Shown: piece after piece, positions 23,260 through 33,000 of the stretch | Numbering within the stretch: position 1 is the stretch's first letter | How the letters are laid out: each line of letters begins with the position of its first letter | Origin: Parasporobacterium sp. | GTDB taxonomy: Bacteria > Bacillota > Clostridia > Lachnospirales > Lachnospiraceae | Assembly (NCBI GenBank): GCA_017510065.1 | Contig: JAFWOB010000237.1 | Coordinates: forward strand, 1 to 36,934 | Reading direction: 5' to 3' | DNA length: 36,934 bases | The notes under the pieces: generated by a model | Told to the model about the DNA's origin: nothing | What the model saw: the letters and a program-made list of their open reading frames with translations, nothing else | The model's database searches: none | Made by a program: the position numbers and the translations under genes

Positions 23260-24120
23260 ATGCAGACAGAATTTTCCAATGCGGAGCGGGCCCAGGTACT
23301 TGTCCAGGCTCTGCCGAATATCAAAAAATACGTGGGCAAGATCGTCGTGGTCAAATACGGCGGCAACGCCATGATCAATGAAGAACTCAAGCAGCAGGTC
23401 ATGGAGGACATCGTGCTCCTGAACCTGATCGGCGTGAAGATCGTGCTGGTGCACGGCGGCGGGCCCGAGATCTCCGAAATGATGGATAAGCTTGGCAAGA
23501 AAACCGAGTTTGTGAACGGCCTCCGGGTAACGGACGCGGAAACGGCGGAGATCGCCCAGATGGTCCTGTCCGGCAAGGTCAACAAATCCCTGGTGAACCT
23601 GCTTCTCAAGAAAGGCGGCAACGCCATCGGCCTGTCCGGCGTGGACGGCCGGTTCATCGAAGCGGAAATGAAGGACGAGCGCCTGGGATACGTAGGCCGG
23701 ATCACCAATATCAACGTTGACCCGGTGATTGGACTCTTTGAAGGCGGCTACATCCCGGTGGTGGCGACTGTCGGCTGCGATCGCAGCGGCAATGTCTATA
23801 ACATCAACGGTGATACGGCAGCGGCTTATCTGGCCGGTGCTCTCGGCGCAGAACGCCTGATCATGATGACCGATGTGGACGGGATCTTAAGGGACAAGGA
23901 CGATCCGACCACCCTGATCTCGCATGTCACCATCGAAGAAGCAAAGGAACTGTTTGCCCAGGGCATCATCGCCGGCGGCATGATCCCCAAGGTGGAATGC
24001 TGCATCGAGGCGATCAGCCGCGGCGTGAAAAACGTAGTTATCATGGACGGCCGTGTTCCCCATGCGATCCTGATGGAGCTGCTGACAGACGAAGGCGCCG
24101 GCACCATGATCGGTGAGTAA
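23260..24120 (+). CDS. argB: Acetylglutamate kinase
   Basis: A 286-residue amino-acid kinase that phosphorylates N-acetylglutamate, step 2 of arginine synthesis. The nucleotide/phosphate loop VVVKYGGNAM is near the N-terminus, then IVLVHGGGPEISEMM and the acetylglutamate-binding FVNGLRVTDAETAEI. The C-terminal part has NVYNINGDTAAAYLAGALGA, MTDVDGILRDKDDP and IAGGMIPKVECC. The N-terminal extension before KYGG (about 25 residues, AQVLVQALPNIKKYVGK) resembles arginine-sensitive hexameric forms, so feedback inhibition is likely. ATG 23260 has no strong ribosome site (GAGATACGGAGC lies upstream). Array 4 begins 95 bases after the stop. Confidence 0.96.
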   Translation: MQTEFSNAERAQVLVQALPNIKKYVGKIVVVKYGGNAMINEELKQQVMEDIVLLNLIGVKIVLVHGGGPEISEMMDKLGKKTEFVNGLRVTDAETAEIAQMVLSGKVNKSLVNLLLKKGGNAIGLSGVDGRFIEAEMKDERLGYVGRITNINVDPVIGLFEGGYIPVVATVGCDRSGNVYNINGDTAAAYLAGALGAERLIMMTDVDGILRDKDDPTTLISHVTIEEAKELFAQGIIAGGMIPKVECCIEAISRGVKNVVIMDGRVPHAILMELLTDEGAGTMIGE

Positions 24121-24215
24121 GGCCGGGCGGTTTGTGAAGCCGGCGGCGCTGCAGCTTTGCATCTTCCGGTATAAGCTGATAGAAATTGGTAGTTTTTAAC
24201 AGCAGGTCCCAAAAT

Positions 24216-24497
24216 GATACGAAGAGTAAGAAAAATGTATTTTTCGTATCGTTGCTTGCTACGAAGAGAAGTAAAAATATTATTTCGTATCTTTAGCTGC
24301 TACGAAGAGAGAAAAAAACAGTATTTCGTATCATTTATAAGATACGAATAGAATAAAAAACTATATTTCGTATCATTGACTGCTACGAAGAAAGAAAAAA
24401 TATTTATTTCGTATCAATTACATGATACGAAATGAAACAAATCATTCTATTTCGATCAAAACGTGATACGAAAAGAGCAAATTACTCTATTTCGATC
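24216..24497. repeat. Intergenic repeat array 4: seven hairpin units, period about 41.5
   Basis: The 420-base argB-argD gap holds seven tandem units. Each starts GATACGAA or GCTACGAA and ends TTCGTATC (TTCGATC in the last two), with an A-rich interior of about 18 bases. The TACGAA cores start at 24218, 24260, 24301, 24343, 24384, 24426 and 24467, so spacings are 42, 41, 42, 41, 42 and 41. Each unit can form a seven- or eight-pair hairpin, and linkers between units are about 7-11 bases. Interiors and linkers vary while the arms are kept, as expected for selection on the inverted pair. The rest of the gap (24121-24215 and 24498-24540) shows only the argD ribosome site. Confidence 0.92.
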
Positions 24498-24540
24498 ATT
24501 CTGAAAGATACAACAAGCGGACATAATAAAAGGAGCAGTT

Positions 24541-25725
24541 ATGAGCATTATCGAGAAAGACCAGCAGTATGTGGCAGGAACGTATAAGAGATTTCCGGTG
24601 GAGATCGTCTCCGGCAAAGGGTCGGTGGTGAAAGATCCCGAAGGAAAAGAGTACATCGACATGGGAAGCGGCATCGGCGTGACGTCCTTCGGCATTGCGG
24701 ACGAGCAGTGGCAGCAGGCGGTGACGGAGCAGATCGGCAAGGTCCAGCATATGTCCAACCTGTATTATACAGAGCCCTGCGCCAAACTGGCGGAAATGCT
24801 GTGCGAAAAGACCGGCATGAAGAAGGTGTTTTTCTCCAATTCCGGAGCCGAAGCCAATGAATGCGCGATCAAGGTTGCCAGAAAATACGCGGCGGATAAA
24901 TGGGCTGAGAAGCACCCGGATGAAAAGGACAGCGCTCCTTATACTATCGTGACATTGAAAAACAGTTTCCACGGCAGGACTCTGACGACCCTGGCGGCTA
25001 CCGGGCAGGATCATTTCCATGAGCTGTTTCAGCCCCTGACCCCCGGGTTCATGCATGTGGAAGCCAACAATATCAAGGAACTGACGGATCTTGCGCAGAA
25101 AGTGAAGATCGCAGGCGTGATGATCGAGTGCGTCCAGGGAGAAGGCGGCGTCCTTCCGCTGGACAAAGACTACATTCAGGCAGTCCGGGATTTTACGCAG
25201 GAAAATGATATCGTCATGATCGTGGACGAGGTACAGACCGGCAACGGCCGCACCGGAGAATTCTATGCCTATATGAACTTCGGCATTGTACCGGACGTGG
25301 TATCCACTGCCAAAGGACTGGCCGGCGGACTTCCGCTGGGGGCAACGCTGATGAGCGAGAAAGTGCAGAACGTGCTGGGATTTGGCGACCATGGTTCCAC
25401 CTTCGGCGGCAACCCGGTCAGCTGCGCGGCTGCCTGCAGCATTGTTTCCAGGATCGACCGGAAACTGCTTGACGAGGTAAAGGAAAAGAGCCGTTATATT
25501 TTCAACGCATTTGAAGGCGCGCCGGGCGTGGAGTCGGTTGCGGGACTGGGCCTGATGATCGGTATCAAGACCGTTAAACCTGCCGCGGAAGTGGTGGCAG
25601 AGTGCATGAAGAACGGCGTTCTGTGCCTGACCGCCAAGGACAAGGTACGTCTCCTGCCGGCGCTGAACATCCCGATGGAGGTGCTGGAAAAAGCAGTCGC
25701 CGTGATCAAAGACGCCTGCCGGTAA
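24541..25725 (+). CDS. argD: Acetylornithine aminotransferase
   Basis: A 394-residue PLP-dependent class III aminotransferase, step 4 of arginine synthesis (N-acetylglutamate semialdehyde to N-acetylornithine). ATG 24541 follows AAAGGAGCAGTT. Features: MGSGIGVTSFG, VFFSNSGAEANECAIKVAR for phosphate binding, FHGRTLTTLAATGQ, MIVDEVQTGNGRTGEFYAY with the PLP aspartate, and the Schiff-base lysine K258 in STAKGLAGGLPLGA. HGSTFGGNPVSCAAA completes the active site. It is separated from argB by repeat array 4, so its expression relative to argCJB may differ. Confidence 0.95.
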   Translation: MSIIEKDQQYVAGTYKRFPVEIVSGKGSVVKDPEGKEYIDMGSGIGVTSFGIADEQWQQAVTEQIGKVQHMSNLYYTEPCAKLAEMLCEKTGMKKVFFSNSGAEANECAIKVARKYAADKWAEKHPDEKDSAPYTIVTLKNSFHGRTLTTLAATGQDHFHELFQPLTPGFMHVEANNIKELTDLAQKVKIAGVMIECVQGEGGVLPLDKDYIQAVRDFTQENDIVMIVDEVQTGNGRTGEFYAYMNFGIVPDVVSTAKGLAGGLPLGATLMSEKVQNVLGFGDHGSTFGGNPVSCAAACSIVSRIDRKLLDEVKEKSRYIFNAFEGAPGVESVAGLGLMIGIKTVKPAAEVVAECMKNGVLCLTAKDKVRLLPALNIPMEVLEKAVAVIKDACR

Positions 25726-25765
25726 TAAAACAGTTCGGAAACCATTGTAAAGTTAGGAGAAAGCT

Positions 25766-26752
25766 ATGGATTTAAAGGGAAAAGATTTTTTGAAGCTGCT
25801 GGATCTGACGCCGGAAGAGATCACCGGTCTTCTGGACCTGGCCGCGGATCTGAAGGCGAAGAAAAAAGCGGGGATCCCGCATAAACTCTGTGAAGGGAAA
25901 AATGTGGCGCTGATCTTTGAAAAGACCAGTACCAGGACCAGATGCTCCTTTGAAGTCGCGGCAGCGGACCTGGGCATGCATTCCACCTATCTGGATCCGA
26001 CCGGATCGCAGATCGGCAAGAAGGAGAGCATCGCGGATACCGCACAGGTGCTGGGTCGCATGTATGACGGCATCGAGTACAGGGGCTTCGGGCAGGAGAT
26101 CGTGGAAACCCTGGCAAAATACGCCGATGTTCCCGTCTGGAACGGCCTGACCAATGAATTTCATCCCACCCAGATCCTGGCGGATTTCCTGACCATCCGG
26201 GAACATTTCGGGGAACTGAAGGGAAAGAAGCTGGTCTACATGGGCGACGCCCGCTACAACATGGGCAATTCCCTGATGGTGGGATGCGCCAAGATGGGCA
26301 TGCATTTTGTAGCCTGCGCTCCGGAAAAATATTTCCCGTCCAAAGAACTGGTCAGCACCTGCCTTGACATTGCAGCCGAGACCGGCGCCACATTGGAGTT
26401 CATCACAGATCCGATGAAAGCCACGAAAGACGCCGACGTGATCTACACTGACGTCTGGGTTTCCATGGGAGAGCCGGATGAAGTCTGGAAGGAGAGGATT
26501 AATGACCTGCTGCCGTACCAGGTAAATGAAGCTCTGATGGAAAATGCAGGGCCTCAGTGCCGCTTCATGCACTGCCTGCCGGCATTCCATGACCTGGAGA
26601 CCGTGATCGGCCGCCAGATCCATGAAAAATACGGCCTGACCTGCATGGAAGTGACAGACGGTGTGTTCACCAGCTCCCAGTCCATCGTATTTGATGAGGC
26701 GGAGAACCGGATGCACACCATCAAAGCCGTGATGGCGGCAACGCTGGCATAA
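25766..26752 (+). CDS. argF: Ornithine carbamoyltransferase
   Basis: A 328-residue enzyme that joins carbamoyl phosphate and ornithine to give citrulline. The carbamoyl-phosphate loop STRTR is at 55-59 ([12 protein letters not shown]), [10 protein letters not shown] in the middle, and the ornithine-binding HCLPAFHD at 269-276. [11 protein letters not shown] and [10 protein letters not shown] are further family signatures. ATG 25766 follows TTAGGAGAAAGC, 40 bases after argD. An anabolic role is supported by position in the arg cluster; no arcA or arcC is nearby. A strong terminator follows. argG and argH are not in the window. Confidence 0.96.
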   Translation: MDLKGKDFLKLLDLTPEEITGLLDLAADLKAKKKAGIPHKLCEGKNVALIFEKTSTRTRCSFEVAAADLGMHSTYLDPTGSQIGKKESIADTAQVLGRMYDGIEYRGFGQEIVETLAKYADVPVWNGLTNEFHPTQILADFLTIREHFGELKGKKLVYMGDARYNMGNSLMVGCAKMGMHFVACAPEKYFPSKELVSTCLDIAAETGATLEFITDPMKATKDADVIYTDVWVSMGEPDEVWKERINDLLPYQVNEALMENAGPQCRFMHCLPAFHDLETVIGRQIHEKYGLTCMEVTDGVFTSSQSIVFDEAENRMHTIKAVMAATLA

Positions 26753-26776
26753 GCAGAGAACAGCTCCAGTCTGATA

Positions 26777-26826
26777 AAAGGTATGAAAGATCCTGCCCTG
26801 CGGGGAAGATCCTTCGTACCTTTTTT
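26777..26826 (+). terminator. Terminator of the arg cluster
   Basis: A long stem starting AAAGGTATGAAAGATC (26777-26792) pairs with GATCCTTCGTACCTTT, with two G-U positions, and is followed by a T run ending at 26826. Confidence 0.9.
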
Positions 26827-26979
26827 GCTGTTCCGGCGCCGGATTCCGGCAGGATTTCTTCTTTAAAAAATAACAGTCACTTTGGCTGCAAGAAGGCCCC
26901 TCCTGTAACATTCACAGAAAAATCAACAAACATTCATAGGTTTTTTATAAAAAAGTGATAACAAATAATTAAAAAAGTG

Positions 26980-27008
26980 TTGTAACTGTTTTTTTGCAGC
27001 GCTATAAT
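26980..27008 (+). promoter_or_regulatory. Promoter of the large adhesin gene
   Basis: TTGTAA (26980-26985), a 17-base spacer and a consensus TATAAT (27003-27008) lie 41 bases ahead of the GTG start, with AAAGGAGG at 27035-27042. The stretch 26827-26979 shows nothing else clear. Confidence 0.75.
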
Positions 27009-27048
27009 AAATTGACAAATTTTCGAAAGAAGGAAAGGAGGCAGAGAC

Positions 27049-30000
27049 GTGCGTAAACTGAAGCAGCTGATCAGCATATTGCTTGTTATCCAGATGCTTT
27101 TGTTGTCATGCATTGTTTCTTTGCCAGCCTATGCCGAAGCTCCGGAAGAAGATTATTACACGGAAACGGAAAATGATTATTTCGAGGAAGAAGAGTGGTC
27201 TGCTCCGGAAGAGGCATGGGAACCTGAAATAGAGGAATACACCGAGGAAGAGACCTGGGAGCCTGTAGAGCAGGAGCCTGTCTGGGAGGAAACTGTGTAC
27301 GTTCCGGAGGAGCCGGCATATATTGAAGAAGAGACAGCCGCCGAAATGACACAGGACGAGTATACCGGTTCGGATACGCAGGACGAGGAGGTTGTCGCAC
27401 CGGCAGCAGAAGCCGAGATCCCGGAAGCAGTGCCGGAGACAGAGGCGCAGGAGGAGACGACTCCGGAGGCGGCTGAAGCCGAGGCTCCCGCGGAAGAAAC
27501 CACGGAAGCACCCGCACCGGAAGTGCCGACTACACAGGAAACCACTGTTCAGGAGACGACCCAGGAGCAGACTACCGAAGAGCAGACCCAGGCCGAGACT
27601 GAGCCGGAACTTCATTGGCAGGTCCTGACAGTAACCCCGGAAAAAGAGATCACAGATGACATTTATCATCCCAGTGCCCTGTGGCAATGGGTGGGACGAT
27701 GCTGGGACCGCCTCTTCCATCGTCAGATCAAGGCGGAAGAAAAGCCCGCCGAAACCAAGGTGGAGATCTCCGGTATGCTGCCGGAAGGAGTTTACGCCAC
27801 CGTAAAAGTGATTGAGCTTTCAGAGGAGGGCACCCATAAAGATATGGGACTTTATGCCTACGTGGTAAAGCTCTTTGACGCGTATGGCAAGGACTATGTG
27901 CCCGCTGATGACAACAAGGTCATCATTACGGTGCGTTCGGATAAGATCACAAAGGCGCAGAAGGAGAAAAAGACCGTCTGGGCCTATACCTATATAGACA
28001 ATGTATACGAAGGACAGTGGGAGTACAATGCTGCCACCGAATGGGACAACATCTGGTTTGAAACGAAGACGCTGCCGCTGTACCTGTTCGTAACCACGTA
28101 TGACGAGGCCTTTGTCGAGGAAGAGACAACAGCCGCGCAGGCAACAGTTGCTGAAGAAGAGACGACAATCGCAGAAGCCACAACTGCTGACGAAGAGACA
28201 ACAACCGTCGAAGAAGAAACCACTGAGGCAGATCCCGAGGCGCCTGCGCCAATCGAAGACCTGACCCTCTATGCCGGCGACAATATCTATCTGACCGGCA
28301 GTATGCCCGCAGACGGAATCGTGGAAGCCACACCGGTGGACGTTCAGATTGAAGGACAGGTGGTGTTGGCGGCTTACGATATCGTGATCTATGAGGATGA
28401 ACAGCGAAAGGCAGAAGGCATCCCATGGCAGCCGGAAGAAAACACCGTACAAGTGCATATCGTTGACCCGGAACTGAGCCGGATCAACAATGAAGAATTA
28501 ACCATATACGGTCTGGAGGACGAAAGCTCAGAGGCGCAGCTGTCCGAAACCGCCCAGATCGAGGAAAATGAAGTGGTCGTCGACGCCGGAAAATCTTCCA
28601 TCGTCGTGATCGCACAGCAGCTCCTGGAAAAAGAGATCACCATCGACGGTGTATCCTACAAGGTTACCGTAGCGTATGATACGACTGCGGGAATCCCTGA
28701 CGGCGCCGAACTGTCCGTCACGGACGTGTCGGAAGACAGCGAAGCGTACTATCTGGAGCAGGCAGCCGACATTCTCGGCTGGCGGGAGCAGGACAGCGTA
28801 TTTTACGCGAAAGTCCTGGACATCCGCATTTTATATGAAGGCGAAGAGATCCAGCCCCTAACTCCGGTTACGGTGTCCGTGGAACTGCAGGATATCGAAG
28901 AAACCGAAGTCACCGCTTCCGAAGCGATCCAGGCGCTGGAAGTCGTTCATTTCCATGAAGAAGAAGACCGTACGGAAGTGCTGGCCCCGGAAAGCACGGC
29001 TTTTGCCAAGGACGCTGCCTGCGACGTGTCATTTGAAACGGATGGCTTTTCCACCTTTGTGATCGCGGGCGTTTTCCGCAGCCTTCAGTCCTGGACGACA
29101 GACGTTGCTGACGTTTGTATCCAGAGTCTCGATAAAACCCTTACTTTGAATATGGAAGCCGCCGCGGCAGATGAAACGGTTCTGGTCAAAGGCCAGGAAC
29201 TGCTGGAGGCTTATACGATAAATGATCCGGAGGGCTTACAGCCAATCATCGGATCTGTCCGCGCCAATGTGACCCTAGATGAAGAGCTGACGCTGGAGGA
29301 ACTGGAACACATCGATGTATACAGTATCCGGGACGGCGCGCTTCAGGAAATGATCAGTGACACACTGGAACCCGGCGCTCAGACCTCTGTCTCCCTGAAT
29401 GAGACGGAAGGATTTGCCCTGGTGAAAGATACCGGCCTCCGGGAAATGACGCTTGTTTCTGAACCGGAGATCGGTCAGAGCATCGTGTTGGAAGGCATGA
29501 TGCCGCTGGAGGCTGCGTTGCAGGCAGCAGCTGTGGAAGAACTTCCGCAGGTGCAGGAGGCAGAAGAGGAGCCGGCGGATACTGATGAAACGCTCCTGTG
29601 TGCATACGATATTTCTATCATCAATAGTGGCGAAAAATTCCAGCCAAAAGAGGGTGAGCCTATCCGGGTGGAAATCACCAATGACGCCATTGGTCAGGCA
29701 ATCGAGGCTGGCCGGAGACTGCATGTGTGGCACATTACGGATGACGGTGAGCGGGAAGAGATCACGGAGTTTGCTGTTGAGGGAAGCACGGTGAGATTTG
29801 AGGCGGAAGGATTTTCTGCCTATGCGATCGTGCAGGGACCGGCAGCAATCTCTCTTGGTTGGCATAGAGTCAATAGTGTTGAAGAATTTGAAAGCAAAAT
29901 GAGCACAGGATTGTATGTTGGACATTCGGATGGCTTCTACTTTACGAATACTATGTACAATGTTAATAGTTCCCGTACCGGTATTAAAAAGACGCAGCCT

Positions 30001-33000
30001 GCAGAGCCGTCTCCAGGTGCGAATGCGGCTCCGTATTATTTTGAAAAAGACGAAAATGGCAAATATTATGCTTATTGTTTTGATCCATCAAATATAAAAA
30101 AATATGTAAAACAGTTAGACAACAGCCTTTCCCTTGTAAGTGATAAATCCCAAGCCAGTGCATTTACGATAGAAAAAGTCTCTACTACTGATTATAAATG
30201 GACAGTCTTAGGAACTGGTTATTATTGGAACCAACAGGGAAACGCAAGCGGCAAAGGTTTTGCTGCATGGTATGAAAACAACGATGGCAGCAAACTCCAG
30301 TTCTGGTACCAGGATACTATTTCATCGGATCCTTATGACCTGGATGGCAAGACCTATGGCCTTATGAATTGGAATAATGCTGCTACAGGTCGTGCCATGA
30401 TGGCAAGCTCTGTTAAAGATGAACAGGATAACACAGTAAATCCAGGCGCCTTGGAAGCAAAATCTCTGGTTGTTATGAACACGGCCGGTTATACCAGCCA
30501 ATTGTTTGTTTCCAATGACAGTGATATCTCTTTGTGGACATTTGAGTGGAAAACAGGAGACAAGTATCTTATCAAAACATCGGCAGGAGCTAATTTATAT
30601 TATCTGTGTATTAATGAAAGCGGTCTCTCTTTGGTACAAGACGAAGAAGAAGCCAGCATGATCCAGGTTATACCAGGAACCGGGACACACACTGGACAGA
30701 TCTGCCTGAAATCCGGAAACAATACCCTGACCTATAGTGGTAAAGTAGCACAGGGCTTCTCAGTAGGTGGAACAGTTGGCAGTGAATGGTTGTATCTCGT
30801 AGACTTGTCAGAACTTACTGCGGACTATTTCCGCGTATACAGTGCCAGCAAGGTTAGTATTTCCGATACGACAAAAGTGAAGAACGGCTCTAAAATTATC
30901 CTTTATACTCGTGTCTGGAACGACACTGATAAGTGTTATGATTTCTATGCTGTGGACTCTGACGGCAGCCTTGTCCAGGTCTATGAGAGCGGCGACTCCA
31001 TCGAGTGGGTTGGAGAACAGCTGAACAGTATGCTGTGGAATTTTGTGGAATATTATGAGGAAGATACAGGAGAACCGAACGGTTATTATGAACTCTATAA
31101 CCAATATTCACAAAAATTCATTGCACCACAGACTACCGGTGACCAGATTCTGCAGAATGACACCATCGGCATCAATATGAGTGGTCGGCAGGAAGGTTAT
31201 TACTATAGTCCAATCGTAGCATGGGACGATGGTAGTTATAGTTACGCAGGTCTGAAAGTATTCCTGACTGAAGATGAAGGGAAGATCATTTCCTGCCCGT
31301 TCTCAGAGAGGGAGGACTTCTATTTTGCCATTGTACAGGATCTTCCGATTGATGATGAGTTAACGACAGTACCGACGGTTGATCACGAACAGTACGGTAT
31401 CACCATGAAAATGGTAAATCTTGATTCGATGAACCAAATGGATAGCTTCCTCGGAAGCACTGCCGGCGGTATGGGTACTGCTTTACAGCAGAATCTGCTT
31501 TCGACGAATCTGGTAAATGGATACCCAACTGCTAGGAAGAACAACAACCGCTCTTTGGCAGAATTGTATGCAGGCGAGACGACTGTAAACCATCTCTTCA
31601 TCGCAAGTACTTATAGCGGAACAGGTTACTATGAGTATGACAGCTCGCAGAACTATGCAACCCTGGTGGATGAAAATGGAAATATTGGCAATACTTTCAC
31701 AGTATATAAGGAACTTGGCACTCATGACGCTAGTAGCAGGGAGACACTAAAACATGGTCAGTTCTTCCCGTACAACAATATTGAGGCTGGTCTTTTCTCA
31801 ACGCTCAACCCGAAAAACATTTACACTGTCACTGGTGCTAATAACCACATTGAGTTTCCGGAAACTGACCCTCGGAAATATGAGAATCTTTATCTGATTG
31901 ATCATCCGGATTACCAATTCGCCATGGAGCTGGAAGCATCCTTCACACAGACACCGAGTGGTCTGGACAACTGGGGTCATGATATCATCTACGAATTCAC
32001 CGGTGATGACGATTTCTGGCTTTATGTGGACGGTGAGCTCGTAATTGATCTTGGTGGTAAGCATAGTGCCGTGCCAGGAAGTGTCAATTTTGCTACCGGT
32101 GAGGTAAATGTTAATGGGACTCACACGACATTGCGGGATGTTTTCATAAGAAATTATGAGGGGCGCGGTAATACACATGATCAGGCATTAGCATATGTCA
32201 ACAAACTGTTTACGCAGAAAGGTAATAATTGGGTTTTCAAAGACAATACCAAGCACACCATGAAGATTTTCTATATGGAGCGTGGTGCCGGTGCATCGAA
32301 TCTTCATATGCGCTTTAACCTGGCATCTGTCAAGCCTGGTGCAGTGGAGTTGAGTAAGACCATCTCTATGCAGGATCAGTCTGAAACTGATCTGACAGAT
32401 TCCATTTTTGCGGAATTTCCCTATCAGATTTATTATCGGGTTGCCCCGATTAATATTGTAAACTTGAGCGATGGTGGAACATATGAATGGTCTTCAACAA
32501 ATACTAACATCGCAACAGTTGATTCAAACGGTATAGCTACAGCATGGGCTGATGGTGAAACGACGATCACCGCAACCGCTGGTGAGACAGAAAAAACATA
32601 TGACGTTGAAGTTCGTATTGTTGATGGCATAAAGTATATCATTGCCAAGAGTGGTGAAGAATACATAGACCTGACAGAAAATCAGTTGGTTGATAACAGT
32701 TTGGCGAAGTATAAGAATACGACAACCAATGTGACATTCCATGAAAGCCTGACCGTTAATTCAAATAAAACCTATCTTAATGTCTTTATGTTGAAACCGG
32801 GCCAGACCGCTGTGATCAGTCTGCCGGAGGAAGCAGTTGACTACAGAATCGTGGAATGCGCGGTAAGTACAAACGTGTATAGTGCTGTCAGAATGAACAA
32901 TGTTTCTATTGATGGCATTGAAACAGGAGTTCAAAATAGAAAGGATTATGGCATTGGCCACGATACCGCTGCCAATCGTCCAACTGTAAAATATGATAAC

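Noticed and set aside
21786-23714. A 642-codon minus-strand open frame opposite argJ/argB
   Set aside because: It is antisense to two certain genes, has His/Arg/Gly-rich composition typical of shadow frames in GC-biased coding DNA, and has no ribosome site.
24216-24497. Array 4 as a CRISPR array
   Set aside because: The conserved part is only 7-8 bases per arm, the unit is 41-42 bases overall, interiors are A-rich and similar rather than unique spacers, and no cas gene is present.
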